This document shows positions 34,582 to 43,182 of a stretch of 64,000 bases of DNA, piece by piece. This DNA comes from Lachnospiraceae bacterium. GTDB taxonomy: Bacteria; Bacillota; Clostridia; Lachnospirales; Lachnospiraceae. The DNA lies in NCBI GenBank assembly GCA_910574185.1, contig CAJSZQ010000006.1, positions 1 through 64,000 on the forward strand. The letters run 5' to 3'. Made by a program: the position numbers and the translations under genes. Under the pieces are notes generated by a model, which saw nothing but the letters and a program-made list of their open reading frames with translations, did no database searches and was not told the DNA's origin. Every line of letters begins with the position of its first letter. The first letter of the stretch is position 1.

Positions 34582-35043
34582 TCATTGATACGGAAACGAC
34601 ATTACTTTCTCTGCATAATGAAAAGACACACACAACACACGCCTATTTATCTCTCCTTTAATCTTTAGCTTCACATATACTTGCTTATTATTAATATTTT
34701 TTCCGAAAACAAATAATAACGGCGGATTTATATCATCTTTATCAACTAAAGTTTCTGAATACTCTCCAACCGTTAACTCTCTTAATCGTTCTACAACATC
34801 TTCAATATCATATTCTAAATCCACCATTGTATATGGAGTTGAAAACTCTCTGTTTTTCTTTTTCTTCTGAATAAATACAAACTCTGTATTTATATCAAAT
34901 GTGTCCTCCTTCAAAATTGTGTGAATTTGGTTCAAGAAATCAACAATTTCTTTTCTTCTAGACTGTATACTAAGTTTTATTCTAACCGCCTCCAAATACA
35001 TGCTATCAATTGATAGTATATCAGTTGATATATAATATGTCAA
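34582..35043 (-). CDS. Toxin partner of the Panacea antitoxin (MqsR-like)
   Basis: 153 residues, small and basic. The C-terminal pattern VYVKLKIKGEINRRVLCVSFHYAEKVMSFPYQ resembles MqsR/RelE-like ribonuclease ends. The N-terminal half is a helical region (SIQSRRKEIVDFLNQIHTIL) and a strand pair. The position immediately upstream of a Panacea antitoxin defines it as the cognate toxin. An AT-rich leader with TATCAATTGATAGTATATCAGTTGATATA-like repeats (about 35003-35032) upstream may be the autoregulatory operator. The exact activity is not visible. Confidence 0.7.
   Translation of the reverse strand: MTYYISTDILSIDSMYLEAVRIKLSIQSRRKEIVDFLNQIHTILKEDTFDINTEFVFIQKKKKNREFSTPYTMVDLEYDIEDVVERLRELTVGEYSETLVDKDDINPPLLFVFGKNINNKQVYVKLKIKGEINRRVLCVSFHYAEKVMSFPYQ
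35003..35034. promoter_or_regulatory. Tandem palindromic operator of the Panacea toxin-antitoxin pair
   Basis: TATCAATTGATA (35008-35019) and TATCAGTTGATA (35022-35033) are two near-identical 12-bp palindromes spaced three bases apart, directly upstream of and overlapping the toxin start. This is a typical arrangement for cooperative binding by a toxin-antitoxin autorepressor with a helix-turn-helix. Confidence 0.6.
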
Positions 35044-35178
35044 GTAACGCCGCGCCCTATTATTTACATAATTCTTCCTCTATTACGGTGAACAGAGTAA
35101 ATAGTAACGCTGCTAAACAGCAAATTAAAAAGCCTTGCACAATGAAAATCATTTCTTTGTATAATAGCCTCCCCTCCG

Positions 35179-35988
35179 TCACCGAAACACCTCCCGGTTC
35201 TTCTCAAAAAATTCATGAAAGAACCGTATATTCTCCAGCTCATACCACTCCGTTTCCTCCATGCAGTCCGAATCCAGATTATATATCTTCGCCTTAAGCG
35301 TCCCAAGCATGAAGGGCGAATGGGTGGCAATAATAAACTGGCACCCCAGAAAACGTGCCAGCTTATTAATCTCTTCCGCCAGCTTTACCTGATTCTGGGG
35401 CGACAGCGATACCTCCGGCTCATCCAGCAGATACAAATTATCCGGAGCCATCGCGTCCATAAGAAGCTGCATCGTCGTCTCCCCATTAGAATACTTCTCC
35501 TGAGCAAATTGTAATATTTCTTTTCTCGTCCAAGCTCCCTGCCCATAACTGCGGAACTCACTCTCCGCGGTTTCCCTACTCATCCCTTTTTGTTTCATAA
35601 CCTCGAAGACATAACCCCTTTCCAGCGCCTCCTCCTGCTGTATTTTCTTAATCTCAAAAAGAATATCTTCGCTCTTGATATACAAGCTGTTCTTCGGAAT
35701 ACGCAGCTTTCTCCCGAAATCATCTTCCCCTGTATCGAATTTACATTCTCGGACAAATTTATTAATGTAATCCTGACCATAGGCATAAGTCTCGCAGCCT
35801 CTGGCCCCAATTTTCTGCGCAATGATATTTAACAGCGTAGACTTCCCCGAACCATTATTTCCATAAATAATAGTAATCGGTGCAAATACCATAGGGTAAA
35901 TTTCCTTATTACGAAATACATGATACGGATATACATTCGGATTTCGCATCCTGTGGTCTGATACCATAAAGCTGCTCAAATATATCAT
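35179..35988 (-). CDS. AAA-family ATPase (ABC-like, OLD/RecF-type)
   Basis: 269 residues. Walker [16 protein letters not shown] (about 38-52), an inserted helical region, a signature-like YSNGETTMQLLMD (about 167), Walker B YLLDEPEVSLSPQ (about 185) and the H-loop IIATHSPFM (about 218). This is the compact AAA_15/21 form found in anti-phage and toxin-like modules. Its ATG overlaps the stop of the HD gene in TAATG, so the two are made together. The pair probably acts jointly; partner and target unknown. The 135 bp after it (to 35044) holds no gene. Confidence 0.85.
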   Translation of the reverse strand: MIYLSSFMVSDHRMRNPNVYPYHVFRNKEIYPMVFAPITIIYGNNGSGKSTLLNIIAQKIGARGCETYAYGQDYINKFVRECKFDTGEDDFGRKLRIPKNSLYIKSEDILFEIKKIQQEEALERGYVFEVMKQKGMSRETAESEFRSYGQGAWTRKEILQFAQEKYSNGETTMQLLMDAMAPDNLYLLDEPEVSLSPQNQVKLAEEINKLARFLGCQFIIATHSPFMLGTLKAKIYNLDSDCMEETEWYELENIRFFHEFFEKNREVFR

Positions 35989-36458
35989 TACCTTTTCTCC
36001 TTCCTTCGCCGTCTCCCGGTTTCGAAAAGACCGCTGTATTTATCCGTAAGAACTATTATCCATCCTTCTTTTGTCCGGGGAAATCTGCAAAATGTTACCG
36101 GCCACATGTGACTTCGGATAATATCACTCTCAGTTCTGTTCAAATCAAAAATCTTCCTCGCATTGCGGTATGCCTTCTCCGGATGCTTCAGTCCATGCCA
36201 CCGCTCCCCGGTTTCTTTTGCGTGGGTATGCCAGTCATACAGGAACAAATCATGGAGCATTCCGGCCCTTGCCGCCGCTCTTGCATCCAGCCGGAGTTTC
36301 CTGCACAGCACATAATTCTGGTACGCCACCCGGAGACAGTGTTTATAGCAGGAAGTATTCCCATGATGAGGATAACGCTTCATCTGCCTCACCACCGGAT
36401 GTTTTGCAATATCTTTAATTGTCTCATAAAATTCCCTGTAGTAAATCTTGTTCATCAT
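35988..36458 (-). CDS. HD-domain phosphohydrolase
   Basis: About 156 residues from ATG-ATG at 36458, with GGGGG 6 bases upstream. HD motif residues: HHGNTSCYKHCLRVAYQNYVLC (metal His), AAARAGMLHDLFLYDW (HD pair) and IRSHMWPVT. Similar small HD proteins hydrolyse nucleotides or cyclic nucleotides. It overlaps the AAA ATPase by the TAATG junction. A roughly 40-residue upstream extension is open but lacks a ribosome site. Confidence 0.8.
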   Translation of the reverse strand: MMNKIYYREFYETIKDIAKHPVVRQMKRYPHHGNTSCYKHCLRVAYQNYVLCRKLRLDARAAARAGMLHDLFLYDWHTHAKETGERWHGLKHPEKAYRNARKIFDLNRTESDIIRSHMWPVTFCRFPRTKEGWIIVLTDKYSGLFETGRRRRKEKR

Positions 36459-36528
36459 CGGCCCCCAAATCCATTGATAACTGCTTCCCCTGTCATGTAT
36501 ACATTCTATCAAAAATACAGGCATAATA

Positions 36529-36563
36529 AAAGCCCTGATGCTTTTTCCATCACATCAGGGCTT
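36529..36563 (-). terminator. Rho-independent terminator after hypB
   Basis: An 11-bp perfect stem (AAGCCCTGATG with CATCAGGGCTT) and a T-rich tail on the minus strand, 75 bp downstream of the hypB stop and upstream of the HD gene. It separates the HypAB transcript from the defence-like block. Confidence 0.85.
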
Positions 36564-36637
36564 AATTTGCTGTTCACCAGTAACAATGAAGCCGCAGGCA
36601 TACGTTCACAAGGCGCCTGTTACAGGTTTCCCGCCGG

Positions 36638-37309
36638 TTAACTCTTATATTCCTTCAGTTCTTTCCGAATCCATCCTATCCACTCTTCAAAACCTTCTCC
36701 GGTCTTTGCAGATATGAAAATCACGCCCGCATTTGGATTTAACCGATGGATTCTCTCTTCTACCGCTTCTTTACTGAAATCATCAAACACGCTTAACGTA
36801 TCGCATTTGTTAATCAGCACCACGTCGCAGACAGAAAACATCAAGGGATACTTTAACGGCTTGTCATCCCCTTCCGGCACAGACAAAATCATAGCGTTTT
36901 TCGTACTTCCGGTGTCAAATTCTGCCGGACACACCAGATTCCCTACATTTTCCAATATAACAAAGTCTAAATCCTCTGTACCAAATTCCCGGATACCCTG
37001 TCTGGTCATATCTGCATCCAGATGGCACATACCGCCGGTATGAATCTGAATAACCCGGACTCCTGTCTCGGAAATAACCTTCGCATCCACGTCAGAGTCA
37101 ATATCCGCTTCCATAATTCCGATTTTTAATTCATCCTTCAATATGGCAATCGTTCGTTTCAGCGTCGTCGTTTTCCCAGCTCCCGGAGAAGACATCAGAT
37201 TCAAAAGATACGTTCCCTGAGCTGCAAGCTCCTTACGGAGCTTTTCTGCATCTGCGTCATTATCCTCAAATATACTTCTTTTTACCTCAATAATCTTGTA
37301 GTCTTTCAT
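36638..37309 (-). CDS. hypB: Nickel-incorporation GTPase HypB
   Basis: 223 residues. P-loop MSSPGAGKTTTLKRT (about 39-53), metal/switch segment EADIDSDVDAKVI (about 68), HTGGMCHLDADM (about 92-103) with the Cys-His nickel site, ENVGNLVCPAEFD (about 120) and the guanine-specificity NKCD (about 166). It delivers nickel with HypA to [NiFe] hydrogenases or related enzymes. No N-terminal His-rich store is present. It begins 1 bp after the hypA stop. No hydrogenase is encoded in the window. Confidence 0.93.
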   Translation of the reverse strand: MKDYKIIEVKRSIFEDNDADAEKLRKELAAQGTYLLNLMSSPGAGKTTTLKRTIAILKDELKIGIMEADIDSDVDAKVISETGVRVIQIHTGGMCHLDADMTRQGIREFGTEDLDFVILENVGNLVCPAEFDTGSTKNAMILSVPEGDDKPLKYPLMFSVCDVVLINKCDTLSVFDDFSKEAVEERIHRLNPNAGVIFISAKTGEGFEEWIGWIRKELKEYKS

Positions 37310-37310
37310 A

Positions 37311-37655
37311 TCAGGTTACCTCTATTTCCTTAATTTGATGTTCATTCCCCTGTATCAGGAAAGTATGTTCACTACCGCAATAAGGACAAGTTTTTCCATA
37401 CTCAACCGTCCCATAGGTCTCCTCACAGTCCTCGCATAAGGTAACAGCCGGAATGGTTTCAATCTCCAACTCGCAGCCGTCCATCACTTCACTCTTTGAA
37501 CATTTCCACTTCCAGCAGTCCTTCAGATAGTAAGGAATAATCGTAGATACTTCCCCAATCTGAAGGACCACCTTATTCACCTTCGACGCCTGATTCTCTG
37601 CTGCGATTTTCTCCACTGATTTCACAATATGAAAGACTATTCCCAATTCATGCAT
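37311..37655 (-). CDS. hypA: Nickel metallochaperone HypA
   Basis: 114 residues. It begins MHELGI, with the nickel-binding His2. The zinc site has CEDCEETYG (about 74-77) and CPYCGSEH (about 93-96). Family segment VVLQIGEVSTIIPYYLKDCWKW (about 29-50). Forms the Ni-delivery complex with HypB. Together with CooT and the CooC-like ATPase it shows that this organism handles nickel for several enzymes. Confidence 0.93.
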   Translation of the reverse strand: MHELGIVFHIVKSVEKIAAENQASKVNKVVLQIGEVSTIIPYYLKDCWKWKCSKSEVMDGCELEIETIPAVTLCEDCEETYGTVEYGKTCPYCGSEHTFLIQGNEHQIKEIEVT

Positions 37656-37682
37656 TTTTCTTCCTCACTCTCGATATCCCAG

Positions 37683-37800
37683 AGCGTGTTTAAAAATCCT
37701 TATACAAACATTTCGGTCTGTTTTTCCGATTGCACAAGTCCAAAATACCCAGCATACACCGCTGCGCCTTCTCTTCTGAACTTGCACACTCGAAAAATAT
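37683..37800. repeat. Intergenic repeat-like segment upstream of hypA
   Basis: The 188-bp gap between hypA and the large oxidoreductase contains AGCGTGTTTAAAAATC (37683-37698), related to sequences at 30379 and 33512. A stretch rich in short inverted motifs follows. I see no gene. The arrangement looks like one copy of a dispersed Lachnospiraceae intergenic repeat, but only its terminus recurs in this window. Confidence 0.35.
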
Positions 37801-37843
37801 CCTCAAAAATCTGCACAGGTACTTCAAATACGGAGTACTGGAA

Positions 37844-40774
37844 TTACTTTTTTAATCCCCGTAAGGCATTTCCGGCCTTCTTTACCGCTCCTGCCGCCTG
37901 CTTTGTCACAACCGGAGCCTTTTTCATCACCTTTACAGCCTGCTTCTTTACCACAGGAATCTTACCGGCCGCCGCCTCCGCTGCAAGTCCCGCGCTCTTT
38001 TTCGCCATATATTTGCCGATTTCCTTAAATTTATCCTCAGAACGCACCATCTTTGAGCACTCCGGATGATCCCGGTGCAGCTTAATCGCGTCAAATTCAC
38101 ATTTAGTCGTACATACGCCGCAGCCGATACACTTATTCTCATCCACCACAGACGCGCCGCAGCCAAGACAACGACCCGCCTCTAAATGCACTTGTTCCTC
38201 GGTCAGGATTCCATGAGCGTCCCGGAAGGAATGCTTGTGGTCAGTCTCTGCATTCATTGCCGCTTCCTGACGCCCAATGGTATCATAACTCTCCACCAGT
38301 ATATCATCTTTATTCAGTTCATGGAAATCTCTTCTGTTGCGGCCAATAGTCATGCTTGCGCCTTCATGCACGTAGCGGTGCAGGGATTCCGCCGCATTCT
38401 TCCCTGCCTCGATTGCGTCAATGACAAATTTCGGCCCGGTATACACGTCGCCGCCCACAAAGATGTCCGGCTCTGCCGTCTGGTAAGTCAGCCCGTCCGC
38501 TATCGGATAATTTCCATGCCAGAACTCTACCTTAGAACCCTCTAATAATCCGCCCCACTCTATACTCTGTCCGATTGCGAAAATAATATGTTCGCACTCT
38601 ACCGTAACCGTATCCGCTTCATCATACTGTGGATTGAATTTTCCCGTCTCATCCTTCACCGAAGTGCATTTCTTAAATACAACCGCCTGAACCCTTCCTT
38701 CTGAAGTTTTAATAATCTCTTTCGGCCCCCATCCGTTCTGAATGGCAATATCTTCTTCCAGGGCTTCCCGAATCTCATCGTCAGTAGCCGGCATGCTCTC
38801 TCTGTCTTCCAGACAGTACATTGCCACATTACTGCCGCCAAACCGGTATGCAGTTCTTGCACAGTCAACCGCTACATTACCGCCGCCGACTACTAAAACC
38901 TTACCAGTCATTTTCCGGGTATTGTCTTCTGTCGCATGATGCAGGAAACTTACTGCAATGTCGATACCCTCCGCGTCATTACCCGGAATCTCTGGAATCC
39001 TGCCGCCCTGACAGCCGATTGCTATGTAAAATGCCTGATAGCCTTCCTCGCGCAGTTCATTTAACGTTATGTCTTTCCCGACTTCGATACCGCATTTGAT
39101 TTCTACTCCCAGCGCGCGCAGCACGTCAATCTCTGCTTCAATCACATCTTTCTCCAGCTTATAAGAAGGAATGCCATAGGTCATCATGCCGCCCGGACGG
39201 GCATTCTTCTCAAATATCACCGGTTTATATCCCTTCGTCGCCAGATAATACGCCGCGGAAAGACCCGCCGGACCGGCCCCGATAATAGCAATCTTCTGCT
39301 CCCACTGTGTCAGCCGGTTGGAGGCAATCACCACTGGAGGAACATATCTGGTCTCTTCATGCAAATCCTGCTCCGCGATAAATTTCTTAATCGCGTCAAT
39401 CGCAACTGCTTCGTCTACCGTTCCCCGGGTACATGCCGCCTCACAGCGCCTGTTGCAGACACGCCCACAGATAGCCGGAAAAGGATTATCTTTCTTAATC
39501 AACGCTAAAGCTTCCCTGTACTTGCCCTCCTTCGCCTTACGGATATATCCCTGCACCGCAATATGCGCCGGACAGGCCGCTTTACAGGGCGAAGTTCCAG
39601 TCTCATAACAGTTAATCCGGTTATTATCCCGGTAATTTTCGTCATATTTTTCCTTACCCCACGCCAGTTTATCCGGAAGCTCATGCTTCGGATACTTCAC
39701 CTTAGTACCGTCCTTCTTACAGAGCTTCTGACCCAGCTTCACCGCGCCTGCCGGGCAGTACTCCACACATTTGCCGCAGGCGACGCATTTATCCTTCTCA
39801 ACCTTTGCGGTAAATGCGCTTCGGCTCATATTCGGCGTATTAAATAACTGGGACGTACGCAGTGCATTACAGATATTTACATTACAATTACAGATGCCAA
39901 ATATCTTATTCTCCCCGTCAATATTGGTAATCTGGTGAACGAAGCCATTGTCCTCCGCTTTTCGGAAAATCTCCATAGCCTCCTCATAGGTTACGTCATG
40001 GCCCTTGCCCGTCTCCCTGCAATAATCTGCGAAATCACCTACGCCCACACACCAGTTCATCTCGTCGTCGGCGCATCCGTCCTCAAGAATCCCCCGGCTT
40101 ACACGACAGGAACACTGGCCCACGCCGATATGTCCCTCGTATTTCTTAAGCCAGTAAGAAATATGCTCCAAATCAATGGTCCCCGGCTCCATCTCGATTG
40201 CCTTCTCAACCGGAATGACATGCATACCGATTCCGGCTCCGCCCGGCGGCACCATGTGTGTGATTCCGTCCAGCGGGACAAATGTCATCCGCTCGAAGAA
40301 GCTTGCCAGCGCCGGATGCTCCCTTAACCGCTTATTGCCCTCCGGTCCTTCCTCCATGTTAAATAATTCCGCAGACCCCGGAACAAACATAGGCAGACAA
40401 TACCTCCGGTCCGTCGGTCCCGGAATCGACCCGTTATGGTCATAGTTATTGCCATAATCATACTCCAGAAGCCCGATATAGCTCATTTCATCCAGAAGCT
40501 TCTGAAAATCTTCTTTGTCCGCTTCCGCAATATCGTTCATCTTCCACAGTTCTTCAATCTTATAATGACGGCGCACCTTCATCTTAAGCGCCACATCCGC
40601 CATTTCTTCCGTTACAATCTCTGCCAGCCCCCAATACTCTGGATCATCCGCCGTAACACCTTTTAGCTTGTGCGCCGCTACATCCGTAATCTTACGGCCA
40701 AGTTTTAAAATTTTCTCGCTGGGCTGCTTGTCTCCCATATGCGGCGGGATAACCGCTTTGCTTAATTCCGGCAT
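37844..40774 (-). CDS. Multidomain iron-sulfur flavoprotein (GltD-like NAD(P)H oxidoreductase)
   Basis: 976 residues. The N-terminal region (about 1-320) contains GQCSCRVSRGI, GCADDEMNWCVG and GICNCNVNICNA. A ferredoxin pair follows with CVACGKCVEYCPAGAV (about 330). A GltD-like part has CKAACPAHIAVQGYI, ICGRVCNRRCEAAC, FAD motif AIIGAGPAGLSAAYYLA (about 493) and NAD(P) motif VLVVGGGNVAVDCARTAYRFGG (about 640). Another Fe-S end has CLGCG and CIGCGVCTTKCEFDAI (about 878-905). The final 45 residues are a Lys/Ala/Val-rich basic tail with repeated VKKQA/KKAPVV/KKAG units. It is a cytoplasmic NAD(P)H- and ferredoxin-linked electron hub; partner unknown. Head gene upstream of hypAB. Confidence 0.8.
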   Translation of the reverse strand: MPELSKAVIPPHMGDKQPSEKILKLGRKITDVAAHKLKGVTADDPEYWGLAEIVTEEMADVALKMKVRRHYKIEELWKMNDIAEADKEDFQKLLDEMSYIGLLEYDYGNNYDHNGSIPGPTDRRYCLPMFVPGSAELFNMEEGPEGNKRLREHPALASFFERMTFVPLDGITHMVPPGGAGIGMHVIPVEKAIEMEPGTIDLEHISYWLKKYEGHIGVGQCSCRVSRGILEDGCADDEMNWCVGVGDFADYCRETGKGHDVTYEEAMEIFRKAEDNGFVHQITNIDGENKIFGICNCNVNICNALRTSQLFNTPNMSRSAFTAKVEKDKCVACGKCVEYCPAGAVKLGQKLCKKDGTKVKYPKHELPDKLAWGKEKYDENYRDNNRINCYETGTSPCKAACPAHIAVQGYIRKAKEGKYREALALIKKDNPFPAICGRVCNRRCEAACTRGTVDEAVAIDAIKKFIAEQDLHEETRYVPPVVIASNRLTQWEQKIAIIGAGPAGLSAAYYLATKGYKPVIFEKNARPGGMMTYGIPSYKLEKDVIEAEIDVLRALGVEIKCGIEVGKDITLNELREEGYQAFYIAIGCQGGRIPEIPGNDAEGIDIAVSFLHHATEDNTRKMTGKVLVVGGGNVAVDCARTAYRFGGSNVAMYCLEDRESMPATDDEIREALEEDIAIQNGWGPKEIIKTSEGRVQAVVFKKCTSVKDETGKFNPQYDEADTVTVECEHIIFAIGQSIEWGGLLEGSKVEFWHGNYPIADGLTYQTAEPDIFVGGDVYTGPKFVIDAIEAGKNAAESLHRYVHEGASMTIGRNRRDFHELNKDDILVESYDTIGRQEAAMNAETDHKHSFRDAHGILTEEQVHLEAGRCLGCGASVVDENKCIGCGVCTTKCEFDAIKLHRDHPECSKMVRSEDKFKEIGKYMAKKSAGLAAEAAAGKIPVVKKQAVKVMKKAPVVTKQAAGAVKKAGNALRGLKK

Positions 40775-40908
40775 TGTCTACCACCCTTTCCTTTCCTGTT
40801 CATATACAATCAATCACCTTTTGTTAATCTATTCTTATGTCTATTTTCTAACAAATCCGCCTTTTTGTAAATTGACAGAAGTCCCAAAGATTCCCCTTTA
40901 TTTTTGTC

Positions 40909-40962
40909 TGGTCGTGGTCAGACCATGTTTTTCTTGACATTTCGCCCCATCGTCCCTATTAT
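40909..40962 (+). promoter_or_regulatory. Promoter and GntR-type operator upstream of the FadR-like gene
   Basis: TTGACA (40934-40939), a 17-base spacer and TATTAT (40957-40962) form a strong sigma-A promoter for the regulator. Just upstream, TGGTC-7-GACCA (40909-40925) is an inverted repeat of the type bound by GntR/FadR proteins, placed to affect both this promoter and the divergent oxidoreductase. The remaining gap up to the ATG at 41103 holds no gene, implying a leader of about 135 bases. Confidence 0.6.
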
Positions 40963-41102
40963 TACTGTAGAAACGATATTTGCCGATATATTTTTTTTGA
41001 TCATTCGTACCGCATATATTGGATAGATTTCCGGAGACTTAACAACGATTTCAGTTAGAAAATCAAGCGTGTCATTATTTTACATAAAGAGGTTTTGCTG
41101 AT

Positions 41103-41807
41103 ATGAAATTTAAGAAAATTAATACTCTCTCAATTAAAGATATGTTTCTTGCTCAGATAGAAGAAATGATTCTGTCCGGCGAACTGAAACCCGGTGACAA
41201 ACTCCCCACTGAACGTGAAATTGCCGATGCTATGAGCATCAGCAAAACTATCGTTCATGAGGGTATCCGCGAACTGGCCCGCATGGGGTTTCTCGACGTT
41301 ATTTCAAGGCAGGGCGTCTATGTTGCTGATTACGCCAGCACCGGCAACCTTGATACTCTTCTCGCCATTATTCGTTTCCGCGGAGGCATGCCGGATAAAA
41401 AAATGATTAGCAGCCTTCTGGATATGCGCATTTATCTGGAATGCCCGGCAATCGAACTGCTCGCTGCCAGTCATACCGCTGAAGACATTCAGAAACTGAC
41501 GCAGCTAGAGGAAACCATGTGCCATGCCATGGATAAAAGTATCAAAATCTTTGCCGAGACGCTGTTCCTCTACCGCCGAACACTTGTCGTACTAAGCGGC
41601 AACTGCATTTCCCCTCTGGTTATGAATGCATTCTTTGACGCTTCTATCTCTGCCTGGGCCGATTACTGTGAATTTATCGGCCGGGAAGCTACCTATGCTT
41701 CACTGGTACAGACTACTGATTATATTAAGAACGGTAACGCTACAGACGCAATCACGCTGTTTAAAGGACAGATTGAGCAGTACCGGAGGCATCTGCATGC
41801 CTCCTAG
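41103..41807 (+). CDS. FadR-subfamily GntR transcriptional regulator
   Basis: 234 residues. The N-terminal winged HTH reads [56 protein letters not shown] (about 18-73). The C-terminal FCD-like helical domain has [16 protein letters not shown] (about 108). It ends convergently with the solitary deoC: the two stop codons overlap in one CTAG. Likely sensor for the microcompartment pathway or for deoC, since no other regulator lies near the BMC operon; this is inference. Confidence 0.88.
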   Translation: MKFKKINTLSIKDMFLAQIEEMILSGELKPGDKLPTEREIADAMSISKTIVHEGIRELARMGFLDVISRQGVYVADYASTGNLDTLLAIIRFRGGMPDKKMISSLLDMRIYLECPAIELLAASHTAEDIQKLTQLEETMCHAMDKSIKIFAETLFLYRRTLVVLSGNCISPLVMNAFFDASISAWADYCEFIGREATYASLVQTTDYIKNGNATDAITLFKGQIEQYRRHLHAS

Positions 41808-42562
41808 GAACTCATATCAGGCGCCCCGGCAAGGATTCCTCTGGCGCTGCTTGTCCCAATCCTTGTCGCCCCTGCGTCAATCATAGCCTTTGCCGCGGCA
41901 TAATCCCGAACGCCTCCGGAAGCCTTTACTCCCATATCCGGACCCACAGTCTGTCGCATCAGCCGGATATCCTCTACAGTCGCTCCTCCTGTAGAGAATC
42001 CCGTAGAAGTCTTTACAAAATCTGCGCCTGCAAGTTTTGCCACCGTACACGCCTTCACCTTCTCCTCATCCGTAAGCAGGCAGGTCTCAATAATCACTTT
42101 GACCAGCGATTTCCCGGCAGCCGCCACAACAGCCTCAATATCTTGCTTCACATACTGCCAGTCTCTGGCTTTTACCGCGCCCACATTGATAACCATATCC
42201 ACTTCGTCTGCCCCCTGGCTGACAGCCAGAGAAGTCTCTGCCGCCTTTGCACTGGTCAGACATGCTCCCAGCGGAAATCCCACTACACAACAGGTCTTCA
42301 CACCGGAATGTGCAAGTTCCTTCGCAACCAACGGCACATACCAGGAATTTACACATACAGACGCAGTTTTATACTCCCTCGCCTCCTTACAGATTGCAAT
42401 TACCTGCTCTGGCGTTGCATCAGCTTTCAGCAAAGTATCGTCAAGATACGCCGCCATATTCATCTCAGAACCCATCCGCATATGCGGCACAGACTCCTTC
42501 TCGGAAGAAACCCTGCTCACAATTTCATCCGTAATTTCTGCAATTAATTTTTCAATATCCAT
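41804..42562 (-). CDS. deoC: Deoxyribose-phosphate aldolase, solitary copy with encapsulation-like N-terminus
   Basis: 252 residues. The catalytic Lys lies in [14 protein letters not shown] and the second Lys in [11 protein letters not shown]; substrate loop [11 protein letters not shown]. It cleaves 2-deoxyribose 5-phosphate to acetaldehyde and glyceraldehyde 3-phosphate. The first 19 residues ([19 protein letters not shown]) form an amphipathic helix plus linker, absent from ordinary DeoC and typical of microcompartment cargo. It is about 85% identical to the operonic copy at 50158-50997 but ends at GAPDMSS without the cysteine tail. It is set apart from the BMC operon, convergent with the FadR-like gene. 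The gap from 42563 to 42750 shows no intact gene. Confidence 0.92.
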   Translation of the reverse strand: MDIEKLIAEITDEIVSRVSSEKESVPHMRMGSEMNMAAYLDDTLLKADATPEQVIAICKEAREYKTASVCVNSWYVPLVAKELAHSGVKTCCVVGFPLGACLTSAKAAETSLAVSQGADEVDMVINVGAVKARDWQYVKQDIEAVVAAAGKSLVKVIIETCLLTDEEKVKACTVAKLAGADFVKTSTGFSTGGATVEDIRLMRQTVGPDMGVKASGGVRDYAAAKAMIDAGATRIGTSSARGILAGAPDMSS

Positions 42563-42761
42563 TTTTAATCTCCTTTATTCGGGAAGCAATTGCTCAATCT
42601 GGCGCTCCATCCCTCGGCTTCTACAAATTCTTCCGCCAGATTACACAATCAATCCCCTTATTTCCTTTCCCATTATAGTATTGCCAGGATAAGTTAGCAA
42701 TAGAAGATTTTTTGCATGTATCCGTCTGTCAATCCTGTTTTTGAAAACAGCCTCAATACTT

Positions 42762-42904
42762 GTAACAGTTCAGCCTTCCGGCTCACTGTTACGGAATCCG
42801 CCCATTTTAAAGTTTGCCTACGGCAAAGGGGCGGATTTTTGGCTACTCAGGTTCATTGGCTGCTAACTGCGCAGCAAGTGCGCAGTTGCAGGCTGAACTG
42901 TTAC
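42762..42904. mobile_element. 143-bp MITE-like element with 14-bp inverted repeats and 8-bp target duplication
   Basis: Perfect terminal inverted repeats GTAACAGTTCAGCC / GGCTGAACTGTTAC enclose a non-coding interior. The interior contains at least four hairpins: TTCCG..CGGAA, AATCCGCCC..GGGCGGATT with TTGCC..GGCAA nested in it, and AACTGCGCA..TGCGCAGTT. The element is flanked directly by CAATACTT on both sides (42754-42761 and 42905-42912), a textbook target-site duplication. No transposase is encoded, so it was moved by an enzyme acting in trans. Confidence 0.88.
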
Positions 42905-43182
42905 CAATACTTTCCTGCGATAATGGAACAATATACTCCTATTTTGTAATATTTTCAACCCTGCTTCGCCCATAAAGCACTACAAACTCAAACGAAGTTT
43001 TATGATATAGATTATTCAATGTTCGTAATTCCCTTTCTCTCCCGACAAAAATTTCTCTCTCCTTAATATAGGTAATTAAGTGAATTATAACAAAACTATT
43101 TATCTACAATTAGATTACATTTTCTTTTATCCCATCTGTCAACAGATAAATTTTTATCAACAGATTCATATGCAAAATAGAA

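Noticed and set aside
36108-36641. 177-residue plus-strand open frame opposite the HD gene
   Set aside because: It is antisense to a gene with clear HD motifs, has no ribosome site and no recognisable domain; composition is that of a shadow frame.
42563-42700. Short coding-like peptide (LAEEFVEAEGWSARL) upstream of the solitary deoC on the minus strand
   Set aside because: It has a stop just upstream and no start. It could be the tail of a lost gene, but it is too short to support as a feature.
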